Origin: Promethearchaeota archaeon
GTDB lineage: Archaea; Asgardarchaeota; Lokiarchaeia; Helarchaeales; RDOG01
DNA: 64,000 nucleotides
Reading direction: 5' to 3'
Assembly: GCA_011365055.1 (NCBI GenBank)
Contig: RDOG01000001.1
Span: forward strand, 248,001 to 312,000
The notes beneath the pieces were generated by a model. It saw only the letters and a list, made by a program, of their open reading frames with translations. It did not search any database and was not told the origin of the DNA. Below, one piece after another: positions 27,510 through 36,599 of the stretch (position 1 is its first letter; the number at the start of each line of letters is the position of its first letter). A program made the position numbers and the translations under genes.

Positions 27510-28046
27510 ATGTCATCAGAAGGTAGTGAAAAAAAGCTTGCTTTTAAGATTATATTAATAGGAGATCCAAGTGTAGGTAAAACTTCAACCATTCGTCGAT
27601 ATTCAGACAATAAATTCGAACAATCATATTTACCCACCATTGGAGCTGATTTCAATCTAAAAGTTGTGGATATGGAGAATTTAGAGATTATTTTAACGAT
27701 TTGGGACATCGGTGGACACGATAGGTTCTCTATGATACGTAATTTTTATTATCAAGGTGCCCATGGTGGATTTCTAATATTCGATATTACCAGAAAAGAA
27801 ACATTTGAAAACATTAAAAATTGGCACCAAGATTTAATTAAAGGTGCGAATGCGAAAATTCCCGCAATAATTATTGCAAATAAGGCAGATCTGCAGAGTG
27901 AAGCTAAAGTTACAGATGAAGAAATAAATAATTTATCAAAAGAAATGGGTTTACCATGGTATAAAACTTCTGCAAAGACAGGAAAAAATGTAGATGAAGC
28001 TTTTAATAAAATAGCTGAGCTTATAGTAAAAGACGTAAGTGGTTGA
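27510..28046 (+). CDS. Rab-like small GTPase
   Basis: 178 residues with all G motifs: P-loop GDPSVGKT, switch I Thr in YLPTIG, G3 as WDIGGHDRF, G4 NKAD and G5 TSAKT. The order and the WYKTSAKTG end are Rab/Ras-like. The residue matching catalytic Gln of WDTAGQE is His, so intrinsic hydrolysis may be slow or need a partner. There is no C-terminal Cys for lipid attachment. ATG at 27510 is preferred because AAGGGAG lies six bases upstream; ATG at 27486 is in frame but lacks one. It is divergent from the longin-like/GTPase unit. Confidence 0.93.
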   Translation: MSSEGSEKKLAFKIILIGDPSVGKTSTIRRYSDNKFEQSYLPTIGADFNLKVVDMENLEIILTIWDIGGHDRFSMIRNFYYQGAHGGFLIFDITRKETFENIKNWHQDLIKGANAKIPAIIIANKADLQSEAKVTDEEINNLSKEMGLPWYKTSAKTGKNVDEAFNKIAELIVKDVSG

Positions 28047-28074
28047 ATAGTCCCTAGAATTTTTTAATTATTAA

Positions 28075-28467
28075 TCATAATTTCTCTGAACCTAATGCTT
28101 TATATCTTATATGTTCAACTGAAACCCAAACAATCCCAGTAGGGACTTCAATTTTTTTTGCAAGACCCTTAGATTCAAGAGTGTATAATATCTCTTTTAC
28201 TTTTAATTGATCAATTAATTCTTTACCAAATGGTTTTTTTGAAAGATTTACTTCTCTGGTGATTTGATCGATGAATTTTCTCTTCGATATTATATCTAAT
28301 ACGGTAGCTTCATCTGTACTTAATTCCGGTCCTTTATTAAATTCTGCCAATTTCTTTAAAGATTCAATTTCTTTTTCAGAAATTTTTCGTGGGGATTTTG
28401 TATATTTATTTGAAATATCAGAAGTTATTTTTTCTTCTTCCTTTTTATCTTTCTTTTTTTCAGACAT
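28075..28467 (-). CDS. Hypothetical protein with Lys/Glu-rich N-terminus and winged-helix-like C-terminus
   Basis: 130 residues. The first 45 are highly charged and probably disordered; the rest (VLDIISKRKFIDQITREV, then QLKVKEILYTLESKGLAKKI, ending in a beta pair with GIVWV) has helix order and wing expected of a winged helix. It may bind DNA or RNA. No family is recognised. It is a single gene converging with the Rab-like GTPase. Confidence 0.6.
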   Translation of the reverse strand: MSEKKKDKKEEEKITSDISNKYTKSPRKISEKEIESLKKLAEFNKGPELSTDEATVLDIISKRKFIDQITREVNLSKKPFGKELIDQLKVKEILYTLESKGLAKKIEVPTGIVWVSVEHIRYKALGSEKL

Positions 28468-28634
28468 TATTAAATCTCTTATTTTCTAATTTTTAATTTT
28501 AAAATTACACGAATAAATTAATATAATTATAATAATTATTTCATAAACATAAAAATAAATAATTTTTTTACTCAATGAAAAATATATTAAAAAAACGTTT
28601 GTTTTTTATTAATGAATTTTATTTGGTGAAAAAC

Positions 28635-29414
28635 ATGGTTGAAGTTGAATGGACGGGGAAAAGAATTGCCTGCATCATCATTTTCACTATTCTTTTGGGA
28701 TTACCAGCAATTGCTTTTTATATAGGATTACCGATATATTTCCAATCCGTAATAACTTTAGATATGATTCTAACAGCCATACTTGGGGTCTTATTAGGGT
28801 TATTAGTTGGATTTATTTTAGCATTTGGCGGCGGAATGGTGTTTTTAGCAGGTTTTTTAGGTGGTTTAATAACAACTTTAATTGCAGTACTAGGATTAAT
28901 GTTCGGAGATACACTAGGAGGATTCACTGGAGGACTATTAATCAATTTTCAGGATATATTGCAAGTTATTCCATCAATAGGACCAATGATAGGATTATTA
29001 GTTAATCTAGTTCTTGCGCCAATAATGTTAAGTGTTCCAATTGATTGGATCTTAGTAGAAAGAGCGATGTTGCCTGATAGTTTCTACCCATGGTTAATTC
29101 TTTTTGGTTTATTACCATGGATATTAGCGGGTTGTGTCGCAGGTTTATTAAGAAAGGGTATGCCAAAAGGTGCAATGGGTGGAGCTTTAGTTGGTATAAA
29201 CTTAATGCTAGTTATCTTAATTCTTAATGGTGCACTTGTTGCATTGGCATCAATATTTCACATAACTGCTTTTGATATATTTTCAGGATTAACTACAGGA
29301 ATGTTTAATAGGTCTTTCTTTTGGTATTTGATGTCAATGTTTGAGGCAGCAGGAATATCGGCAACATTTGGTGCTTTAATTGGTGCCTTACGTGGTCCAG
29401 CAGAAGAAAAATAG
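28635..29414 (+). CDS. Multi-spanning membrane protein, about 259 aa
   Basis: Seven or so hydrophobic segments rich in Gly, Ala, Leu and Ile, starting with ACIIIFTILLGLPAIAFYIG and containing a Gly-rich central block (LAFGGGMVFLAGFLGGL). No transporter signature is recognised. GGTGA six bases upstream makes ATG 28635 the likely start rather than ATG 28575. The gene stands alone, upstream of the TBP gene by 260 bases. Confidence 0.7.
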   Translation: MVEVEWTGKRIACIIIFTILLGLPAIAFYIGLPIYFQSVITLDMILTAILGVLLGLLVGFILAFGGGMVFLAGFLGGLITTLIAVLGLMFGDTLGGFTGGLLINFQDILQVIPSIGPMIGLLVNLVLAPIMLSVPIDWILVERAMLPDSFYPWLILFGLLPWILAGCVAGLLRKGMPKGAMGGALVGINLMLVILILNGALVALASIFHITAFDIFSGLTTGMFNRSFFWYLMSMFEAAGISATFGALIGALRGPAEEK

Positions 29415-29576
29415 TATGTCACTTAATTTCAACAATAATTTTAAAAAAATATGCCTTTTTTTTTTTCTTAAAACTTAAAATTTTCGATAATAATTATTTT
29501 AAATAAAAATTAAAATAAATTCAACAGAAAACTCACTTTTCGAGACCTAGGAAAAACAAAATCATTTAAAAGAGTA

Positions 29577-29610
29577 TTTATAAACCATTTATAAATAAAC
29601 CCTTTATAAG
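29577..29610 (+). promoter_or_regulatory. Three spaced TTTATAA elements upstream of the TBP gene
   Basis: TTTATAAA at 29577-29584, TTTATAAAT at 29588-29596 and TTTATAAG at 29603-29610 lie 66-99 bases before the TBP start. The first two are each followed by an AACC. A further TATA-like run (CATATATTT, about 29648-29656) is nearer the start. Multiple TATA boxes at the gene for TBP suggest that TBP level regulates its own transcription, but this is inferred. Confidence 0.5.
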
Positions 29611-29675
29611 TATTGAATTTTTTAAATTTACAATAATTTGAATAATACATATATTTTTAAAATAAAGAGAGAGAT

Positions 29676-30248
29676 TTGATAAAATTGGTACCAAAACCAA
29701 CTTACAAAATCGTAAATATTGTTGCTAGTGTTAGATTTGGAATAGAAAATCTTATAGATTTAAATAATATAGCGATAAGAGATAAGAGGACGGAATATAA
29801 TCCTGATACCTTTCCCGGATTAATCTACAGAATCCCGCAACCGAAAAGTACAATTCTTGTTTTTAGTACCGGTAAATTAGTTTTAACAGGATTGAAGAAG
29901 GCAAAAGATGTCCAACCTATAACGCAAAAAATAATGAAAGTTATTAGTAAACATGGTGCAAAAATTACATCGGAACCCGAAATTAAAATTCAAAATATTG
30001 TTGCGAGTGGAGATTTAAGTTTAAAGTTAAATTTGGATTTGATGTCCATCAGTTTAGAACGAGCTTTATATGAACCTGAAGTCTTTCCAGGTCTAATTTA
30101 TCGAATGGAGAATCCTAAAGTTGTATTTCTAATTTTTGCAAGCGGTAAAATAGTATGCGTGGGCGCAAAATCAGAAGAAGACGTGCAAGAAGCTGTTAAA
30201 CTTCTATTAGAAGAAATAGAAGAACTTGGTTTCAGTGGAGACGTATAA
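29676..30248 (+). CDS. tbp: TATA-box-binding protein
   Basis: 190 residues forming the two direct repeats of the saddle-shaped TBP fold: INIVASV-like KIVNIVASV and KIQNIVASGDL start the repeats, and each has FPGLIYR with the intercalating Phe pair and a following hydrophobic strand (TILVFSTGKLVLTG; VVFLIFASGKIVCVG). It binds TATA boxes and recruits transcription factor B and RNA polymerase. The start is TTG 29676, with GAGAGA upstream. The short acidic C-terminus is typical of archaeal TBPs. Confidence 0.95.
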   Translation: MIKLVPKPTYKIVNIVASVRFGIENLIDLNNIAIRDKRTEYNPDTFPGLIYRIPQPKSTILVFSTGKLVLTGLKKAKDVQPITQKIMKVISKHGAKITSEPEIKIQNIVASGDLSLKLNLDLMSISLERALYEPEVFPGLIYRMENPKVVFLIFASGKIVCVGAKSEEDVQEAVKLLLEEIEELGFSGDV

Positions 30249-30293
30249 TCATACTTTTTTGGGTATAATTATAAAAAAATAAAAAAAAAACGT

Positions 30294-30881
30294 TTATTTT
30301 ATTCTCAATGAAGCTATTAATACGATGATACCAGCTATTAAGCAAATAATACAACCAAAAGAAATACTATAAAAGAAATCAAAACGACCCCAAAGAGTTA
30401 TTTCTTGTGTCCCTTGACCAGCAATTAAATTTAAATTATTATCCGTAAAAAATGATGCTTTTATTCCTGGTGGAACAATCCCTAATGCAATGAACAAAAT
30501 ATAAAGAGCTGCACCTGCTAAAAGTAAAACGCCGCCAATAATTGCTATAACTTTATTTTTCCCCATGCTAATTATAGCAATTACTCCTCCGATCAATGAA
30601 ATTATGACAGCAATTAATAATGAGACATTCGCTGTGACATCTGTATCTAGAAATATTGCGTTGCTAATTATTGTATTTATCCAAGAGCCATCTCCTGTAA
30701 AAATAGATAATATGTTTATATAATTACCGCCAAATGGATTTCCTAAGTATATTATGTAGCTACTGCCTCCACTAGAAGGTATTGCTTCTCCAAAAAGCAA
30801 CCACCAAGGTAAAAAACAGGCTAAGATTCCTATTATTCCTGCAAATATAACTGGCTTACTAGAATCACCACCACGACCCAT
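30294..30881 (-). CDS. Four-helix membrane protein, 195 aa
   Basis: Four hydrophobic segments (about 10-30, 85-108, 112-133 and 165-192) with a loop of about 50 residues after the first, rich in Gly, Ser and Asn, likely outside the cell. No family is recognised. GAGGTC five bases upstream sets the ATG. It converges with TBP, and the small winged-helix-like gene lies 51 bases upstream on the same strand. Confidence 0.7.
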   Translation of the reverse strand: MGRGGDSSKPVIFAGIIGILACFLPWWLLFGEAIPSSGGSSYIIYLGNPFGGNYINILSIFTGDGSWINTIISNAIFLDTDVTANVSLLIAVIISLIGGVIAIISMGKNKVIAIIGGVLLLAGAALYILFIALGIVPPGIKASFFTDNNLNLIAGQGTQEITLWGRFDFFYSISFGCIICLIAGIIVLIASLRIK

Positions 30882-30932
30882 AAAAAGACCTCAATAAATT
30901 TTATTGTGATTACCGTCTATTAGTTCATGTAC

Positions 30933-31199
30933 CTATAAAAATTCTATTACTTCATCTTTTTTAAGAGCGTTCAATTTACCAGTTAAAATTAATTCTTCTA
31001 AAAAGGCGGCAAGCTTTATGGAGTCATAATTAAATTTTTCAGATAAGATTTGAACGGAAATTTTTCCTTTTTTTTCATTTAACTTAATAAGTTCTTTTAA
31101 TATTTCTTGTTTTTTATCATCATCATGTAATTCTTTTACATTTTCAATAAATTTTTTCAAATATTTGTTATCTTCATTATTTTCTAGATTAGTCATCAT
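30933..31199 (-). CDS. Small winged-helix-like protein, 88 aa
   Basis: An acidic and Lys-rich helical start (1-45) precedes SVQILSEKFNYDSIKLAAFLEEL and a short LNALKKDEVIEF end, which has the shape of a minimal winged helix. No DNA target can be named. GGAG lies seven bases before ATG 31199. It may share a transcript with the membrane protein downstream. Confidence 0.6.
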   Translation of the reverse strand: MMTNLENNEDNKYLKKFIENVKELHDDDKKQEILKELIKLNEKKGKISVQILSEKFNYDSIKLAAFLEELILTGKLNALKKDEVIEFL

Positions 31200-31318
31200 A
31201 TAAACTCCAATAAATAGTAATTTTTATTAAAATAATTAAAAAACATTAATTTATCACTTTAGAATTTAATAAAGAAAATTTACTAAAAAATTTCTGTTAG
31301 AAAAGGAGAATAAATTAA

Positions 31319-32539
31319 TTGAAGTATGACGTGATAGTATCAGGTTCAGGTCCTGCAGGATCAACAGCTGCAAAATTCTCCGCAAAATATGGGTTGAAGA
31401 CTTTACTGATTGAGCGACACGCTTTAAATCCGAGATTCGAAAAACCCTGTGGTGGAGCCATACCAAAACAAGTTTTTAACGATTTTAAGATACCAACTAA
31501 AGGCATCGTTGAACAAATAATTTATGGTAGCACTGTTTTTGCACCTAATGGGGATCAATACACTATAGAAATTCCTAATCAACCATCGGGCTGGAACGTT
31601 AAGAGGTCAATATTTGATAAATATCTTTGTGATGAAGCTTTAAAAAAAAATGTAGATGTGTTAGAAAATGCCTTGGTTTTTGACGTGTTAATAAAGAATA
31701 ACACCGTGGTTGGAGTAAAGGTAAAGAAAAATGGTATAATTAAAGAAATCTTTTCAAAACTCACCATTGCTGCTGATGGTGTAGGATCAAGAATTGTTAA
31801 AAAAGCGGGATTAAGAAAAAAATGGAATCCCAAGGAGGATTTAGGCAAATGTGCTGTTGCATTCATTTCTGGTTATAATTTAAAAAATGATGAAAATGAT
31901 AAATACTACAATCAATTTTATTTATCCAATGAGATTGCACCAAATGCATATGCTTGGATGTTCCCCTTAGCAAATAATATTGTGAATATTGGCTTAGGAA
32001 TACATAGAATTTCTAATATTAATCCGATGGAATATTTAAAAAAAATGATTATTTGGGATAAAATTAAGAATAAATTTGTTAACCCAAAAATATTATGGAA
32101 ATCAAATTTCCCTGTACCCTTATGTGGAATTAAGGGAAAGACTTTGACAAATGGTTTAATTGCCATAGGTGATAGTGTAGGATTCGTAAGCCCCATGCTT
32201 GGTGAAGGGATTTATTATGCTATGTGGACGGGAAAAATTGCTGCAGAAATTGCTTTAGAAGCCAATGAAAAAGATGATTTTTCAAAAGATGGTTTAAACA
32301 ATTACAGAAAAAAATATAAAGCATTGAAATTTCATTCTATCTTTTCAACGCATAAATCATTACGAGATATTCTAATGAGTGATATGGAAAAAAATGTAAA
32401 TGCAATAATAAAACTAGCAAAAACGCAAGAAGAAGCTCAAATCATCATTCAATCGGCACTTGCAGGAGATACAAGGGAAATTTCATCGGAGTTAATGGTA
32501 AGTGCTCTCGATTTAATACAAAAAGCTTTGAAGCAATAA
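31319..32539 (+). CDS. Geranylgeranyl reductase-family flavoprotein
   Basis: 406 residues. VSGSGPAGSTAAK is the FAD-binding motif, followed by LLIERH and the PCGGAIPK segment characteristic of geranylgeranyl reductases; a central TIAADGVGS and late IGDSVGFVSPMLGEGIYYA complete the flavin site. In archaea these enzymes saturate the isoprenoid chains of membrane lipids at the membrane face. Substrate (lipid, menaquinone or pigment) is not determined by sequence. The TTG start is fixed by AAGGAG nine bases upstream. Confidence 0.88.
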   Translation: MKYDVIVSGSGPAGSTAAKFSAKYGLKTLLIERHALNPRFEKPCGGAIPKQVFNDFKIPTKGIVEQIIYGSTVFAPNGDQYTIEIPNQPSGWNVKRSIFDKYLCDEALKKNVDVLENALVFDVLIKNNTVVGVKVKKNGIIKEIFSKLTIAADGVGSRIVKKAGLRKKWNPKEDLGKCAVAFISGYNLKNDENDKYYNQFYLSNEIAPNAYAWMFPLANNIVNIGLGIHRISNINPMEYLKKMIIWDKIKNKFVNPKILWKSNFPVPLCGIKGKTLTNGLIAIGDSVGFVSPMLGEGIYYAMWTGKIAAEIALEANEKDDFSKDGLNNYRKKYKALKFHSIFSTHKSLRDILMSDMEKNVNAIIKLAKTQEEAQIIIQSALAGDTREISSELMVSALDLIQKALKQ

Positions 32540-32653
32540 TAAAGATTTTTTAGTTATAAGATAACATAAGAATAGTTACAAGTTAATTCAAATATATTTA
32601 AATTTAAAATTAATAAATATCTTACTTGAAATGGGGGGACAATTAAAAAATCT

Positions 32654-32929
32654 TTGGAAATGGAAAATTTGATAAATGACAAAAAAAATAATGACGATTT
32701 ATTATCAACATTACGAGAAATTAAGTATGGAAAGGAAGAACAAGAAAAAAATAAAACACCAGATCTTGCTGAATTTGTTCTAATGGAAAAAAATAAGATT
32801 ATTAAAGAGTTCTGTTGCGGTAATTGCGATTCAAAATTATTCTTTGATTTATATTTAAGAATTTCAGATAAGAAAAATATAAAACATATAAAATGCAGTA
32901 GTTGTGGGATTGAATTTTGGAATGAATAA
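32654..32929 (+). CDS. Small zinc-ribbon protein, about 91 aa
   Basis: An N-terminal charged helical half, then a zinc ribbon CCGNC...CSSC with about 20 residues between the knuckles, ending in GIEFWNE. TTG at 32654 or ATG at 32660 could start it. A G-rich run (GGGGGG) lies about 15 bases upstream. It follows the lipid reductase by 114 bases and ends two bases before the convergent cyclophilin-like gene. Role unknown. Confidence 0.6.
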   Translation: MEMENLINDKKNNDDLLSTLREIKYGKEEQEKNKTPDLAEFVLMEKNKIIKEFCCGNCDSKLFFDLYLRISDKKNIKHIKCSSCGIEFWNE

Positions 32930-32931
32930 AG

Positions 32932-33324
32932 TTATTCTTCCAATTTTTCTATCGTAATAAGCATTCCTGATCTTACTTTTTCCAACAACCCAATATTCTT
33001 TGTAATTTTACCAACAAGATTAATTTCAGAATAAGGTTCCATTGCTTCTTTAAAGAAACAAATTGCACCAGACATGGGCCAAAAAGCAATATCTCCTTTT
33101 TCTGCATTTTTAACAGTTTTTTCTCTTCCAATATCTAATCCAATATTGGACATATATATTTCATTTACTTTATAAATATTAGATTTTCCTATTATGGGTA
33201 ATAAATCCCGAATGGCTTCAACAGTTCTCGCATTTTTAATGCGTTCTAATTCCCCTTCCATCTGCTCGTTTTCATCTTGAATTGTAATTTTAATTTTGAT
33301 TACATTAAGTTCATCAGAGTCCAT
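32932..33324 (-). CDS. Cyclophilin-like fold protein
   Basis: 130 residues. The segment AEKGDIAFWPMSGAICFF followed by INLVGKI, with an N-terminal basic strand and short helix, matches the small cyclophilin-like domain proteins known from Thermotoga (TM1367 type). They share the beta-barrel of peptidyl-prolyl isomerases but lack a proven enzymatic role. GGTGAG lies six bases before the ATG. The 63-residue coiled-coil gene ends ten bases upstream. Confidence 0.75.
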   Translation of the reverse strand: MDSDELNVIKIKITIQDENEQMEGELERIKNARTVEAIRDLLPIIGKSNIYKVNEIYMSNIGLDIGREKTVKNAEKGDIAFWPMSGAICFFKEAMEPYSEINLVGKITKNIGLLEKVRSGMLITIEKLEE

Positions 33325-33334
33325 AATTACTCAC

Positions 33335-33526
33335 CTATTTTAAATTTAATAAATATTTATATTGAATAAGATAATCCATCACTTCCACTAGTTCTCGCTC
33401 TAGTTTATGTTTAGATTTTTCATAATCTTCCTTTTTGATTTTATTTTCTTCAAAATTTTTGTTTAATTTCTTTATTTCTTTTACCAACTTATCCTTTTTA
33501 AGGTTTAAATTTTTATATTCTTCCAA
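33335..33526 (-). CDS. Small coiled-coil protein, 63 aa
   Basis: Nearly all helical, with heptad-like Leu/Ile spacing and alternating Lys and Glu. It starts at TTG 33526 and ends ten bases before the cyclophilin-like gene, so the two are probably cotranscribed. No other motif is seen. It could be a partner or assembly helix, but this is not shown by sequence. Confidence 0.5.
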   Translation of the reverse strand: MEEYKNLNLKKDKLVKEIKKLNKNFEENKIKKEDYEKSKHKLERELVEVMDYLIQYKYLLNLK

Positions 33527-33718
33527 AGCTTAAACCTAATTAAAATTTTGATTGAATTTTTAATATATCTTATAGAAATTTCAATTTAAATTCGAGTATA
33601 ATTTAATTATTACAGACATATTGAATGATTTGTTGACATATATTATATTAGAATTGAATAAAAAGAAGTATAAATAATAATTGTAAAAAAAAATGAAGAA
33701 TTAATAGATTTATTAAAA

Positions 33719-34975
33719 TCAAATTATATTTTTTAGAATTGAATTAAAAGCACCAGCTTTTATTGCAATTCGTAAATTTTTAAATAAAAAAGTTGGATGC
33801 ATTAGAGATTTTAAATAATTAGGATAATTTTGACCAAATGCTTTAGATAGAGTTACGGGCCAATTTTCAACTTCAAATCTGTATCCAAACTTATTAAATC
33901 CAACATGTCGATATAAAGATAATATCAAATGGCACCCTGTACATAAATTTGTTAAAATATTTAAGTCTTTAATGTTCTTAGCCTCTTTTAAAACGGGATG
34001 GTTGGATAAAGTCAAGCCATTTAGAACTCCATTATTTAATAATCCACTAATACAACAGAGACTTTTTGATTTCGAATGTTTTAATTCTTTTACTTGAAAA
34101 CCAGCATATTTAAAACAATTTCTTATTCCATTAAATTGCTTAGACTCCCTCATATGACAAGAATCAAAAGGTGCAATAGTAACTTTCATATCTTGTCTAA
34201 TGGATGCTTGAATTTCAGATTTTAGCTCCCCAATATATTCTGTGCAATGTTTCACTTCAAATTCATAAGGAACATAATAAGGAATAACTTTTTTAAGCAT
34301 ATAATAACATGATGTACAATAAACTAATACAGTAGAAGGTTTAAACCTCTTTAATTCATCTATTAAAATTTTAGCTAACTTTTCTGTATTAGTCCAATTC
34401 CCCAATTCTAGATCAATTCTACCACAACATGCATTTTTATGAGTACCTTGTAAAATGCCATAATCAATATTTAAAACGCTCATAATATCAAATAAAGAAT
34501 TTAAACTATCAGGTAATGCATTAATGCCACAACCTGTAAAAAGAACAACGTCTTTTTGACCTGAATTCTTAATACTACGCCTTTCAAAGAATTTCGATCT
34601 TTTTGGACTTATAGATTTAAAATATTCTTTAAAAAATGGAAACATTCCTGGAAAATTTAAGTTAAAAAAAGGAGGAATTAATAAATAACCGAAATTTTTA
34701 ATTTTGTTATTATGATTTTTAGCTAATTCTATCTTTAAAAAATCTTTAATTTCCTGTCGATTAACACCTCGAGGACAAATTTCATTACAGCGAGCACAAA
34801 AAGAGCAAGAATAACACCATTTAGAAATTTTTAGATGATATTTGGAATCTTCTAGAAAATTGCGGATATCTTCGCTCATTTTAATACCAGTCATTCTAGA
34901 AGCCTGGCATAATCTATCGCAATATCCACATCCAGTACACTCACTTAAAAATCTTGCTTTAATTACATCTGATAT
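33719..34975 (-). CDS. Iron-sulfur protein with ferredoxin motifs and two CCG domains (HdrD/GlcF-like)
   Basis: The first in-frame ATG is at 34894, but the frame is open back to a TAG at 34991-34993 and the added part encodes CTGCGYCDRLC, the missing first 4Fe-4S motif. The second motif is CYSCSFCARCNEICP. Then come two CCG modules with NACCGR, YCTSCYY, SLCCISG and NLCTGC. These proteins pass electrons to heterodisulfides, quinones or 2-hydroxyacids. A G-rich site (GGGGGT) lies about ten bases before ATA 34975, the only well-spaced possible start; ATT 34963 is another. It is divergent from the thiolase gene, so a redox link to acyl-CoA metabolism is possible. Confidence 0.8.
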   Translation of the reverse strand: MSDVIKARFLSECTGCGYCDRLCQASRMTGIKMSEDIRNFLEDSKYHLKISKWCYSCSFCARCNEICPRGVNRQEIKDFLKIELAKNHNNKIKNFGYLLIPPFFNLNFPGMFPFFKEYFKSISPKRSKFFERRSIKNSGQKDVVLFTGCGINALPDSLNSLFDIMSVLNIDYGILQGTHKNACCGRIDLELGNWTNTEKLAKILIDELKRFKPSTVLVYCTSCYYMLKKVIPYYVPYEFEVKHCTEYIGELKSEIQASIRQDMKVTIAPFDSCHMRESKQFNGIRNCFKYAGFQVKELKHSKSKSLCCISGLLNNGVLNGLTLSNHPVLKEAKNIKDLNILTNLCTGCHLILSLYRHVGFNKFGYRFEVENWPVTLSKAFGQNYPNYLKSLMHPTFLFKNLRIAIKAGAFNSILKNII

Positions 34976-35146
34976 TAAGAAATTGACCCCCTAATTTTTT
35001 AAGATATTTCTTAAAACATTTAATTTCAATATTTATATTTCTTTTTGAATAATTTATCTAATAATAATTATATAACTTAAGAGAATTGTCGAAATTTTAA
35101 AAAATGAAAATTTTAATTACAACTAAACGGAAAGGAGATTAAAATT

Positions 35147-36598
35147 ATGGGTGATTTAAGAGAAGTTGTTATTGTAGATGCAATAAGGACCCCAATGGGT
35201 CGAAGTGGCTGGAAAGCTGCCACTAAAAAAGGAATTCATTATTATTCGACGGCACAAGAAATGACTGCACAAGTTCTCAAAGCAATTGTTGAAAGAGCTA
35301 AATACATGTCAAGTTCATTTGATCCGAATGAAATAGAAGATGTAGCATTTGGTTGTTCTGCGCAATTTGGAGAACAGGGTGGTAACTTAGGAAGAATTGG
35401 AGTATTAGTTGCAGATTTGCCGGATAGTATAGCTGGGCAAACTATTGACAGATATTGTAATGCAGGACTACAAGCAGTAAATTCACAAGCCATGGCAATT
35501 GCTACAGGAGCTGGAGATATAATGATTGCTGGGGGAACAGAGTTTTTATCCAGATATCCTTTAGGATCCAGTCTCAGTGCAGTTTATTTCGCTAAAAAAA
35601 GTGATAAGCCATATTCACATCGCATTCATAAACATTTTATGAAGAAATCAACAATTATGGGAAATTCAGCAGAATTAATTGCGGATCAATATAAAATTAC
35701 TAGAGAAGAATTGGACGATGTAGCGGTCTATAGTCATCAACAAGCAACGAAAGCAAATAGAGATACCGAATTTTATAATAGAAGAATATGTCCACTAAAA
35801 ACCACTCAATTTGAGGAAATAGCACCGGGAAGAACAAAATCGGTTAGAGATGAAAATGGAAATATTAAATATATTAGAGCTTTGAAGGATGAAACTCCAC
35901 GATCAATGTATCTTGATGAACCAGATGCTGCACGAGAAAAATTAAAAGCTTTAAAACCAAGATTCCGTCCTGTAGGAGGAATAGTAACGGCAGGAAATTC
36001 GAGTGCAATTGTTGATGGTTCATCAGCAGTATTATTAATGAGCAGAGATAAGGCGGATGAATTAGGAATCAAGCCTTTATGCACATATGTGTCAAGTGCA
36101 GTTGAAGGATCAGATCCAATTTTCATGCTTTTAGGACCCGTCCCCGCCATGTACAAAGCTTTAAAACGAGCAAAAAAGAAAATGGAAGATATGAACGTAA
36201 TTGAACCAAATGAAGCTTTTGCTTCACCAGTAGTAGCCTTCGCTAAAGAGTTTGGATATGATTATTTAGATCCTAGACAAAATCCATTAGGAGGAGGAAT
36301 TTCGATAGGTCATCCAATAGGATGTTCGGGATCCATGTACTTCGGCGAAATGTGCTGGGCTTTAGTTAAAAGAAACCAGGAATGGGGAATTCAAACCTTA
36401 TGTGGTGGTGGTGGAGTCGGTATTGCGACTGTTGTTAAAAGGGATAAAGGAGAGACACCAACAGCATTGAAAATACCTCACGATTGGGCCATCGCAGAAA
36501 AAATAAATTATGATATTCCAGCAAAGCAAGCAGAACGTGGCATTGTAGATAATAAAATGATGTTACCAGACTTAATTAAAAAATATGGACCGCTATAA
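35147..36598 (+). CDS. Thiolase (acetyl-CoA acetyltransferase/3-ketoacyl-CoA thiolase family)
   Basis: 483 residues. DRYCNAGLQA holds the nucleophile Cys104; NEAFASP, GHPIGCSGS and CGGGGVG supply the conserved Asn/His and second Cys of thiolases. It condenses or cleaves acyl-CoA and acetyl-CoA, for isoprenoid synthesis or fatty-acid oxidation. It is longer than the usual 390-400 residues because of an insert and a C-terminal extension. AAGGAGA seven bases upstream sets the ATG. With a class III CoA transferase and CCG iron-sulfur proteins nearby, acyl-CoA degradation is favoured. Confidence 0.92.
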   Translation: MGDLREVVIVDAIRTPMGRSGWKAATKKGIHYYSTAQEMTAQVLKAIVERAKYMSSSFDPNEIEDVAFGCSAQFGEQGGNLGRIGVLVADLPDSIAGQTIDRYCNAGLQAVNSQAMAIATGAGDIMIAGGTEFLSRYPLGSSLSAVYFAKKSDKPYSHRIHKHFMKKSTIMGNSAELIADQYKITREELDDVAVYSHQQATKANRDTEFYNRRICPLKTTQFEEIAPGRTKSVRDENGNIKYIRALKDETPRSMYLDEPDAAREKLKALKPRFRPVGGIVTAGNSSAIVDGSSAVLLMSRDKADELGIKPLCTYVSSAVEGSDPIFMLLGPVPAMYKALKRAKKKMEDMNVIEPNEAFASPVVAFAKEFGYDYLDPRQNPLGGGISIGHPIGCSGSMYFGEMCWALVKRNQEWGIQTLCGGGGVGIATVVKRDKGETPTALKIPHDWAIAEKINYDIPAKQAERGIVDNKMMLPDLIKKYGPL

Positions 36599-36599
36599 T

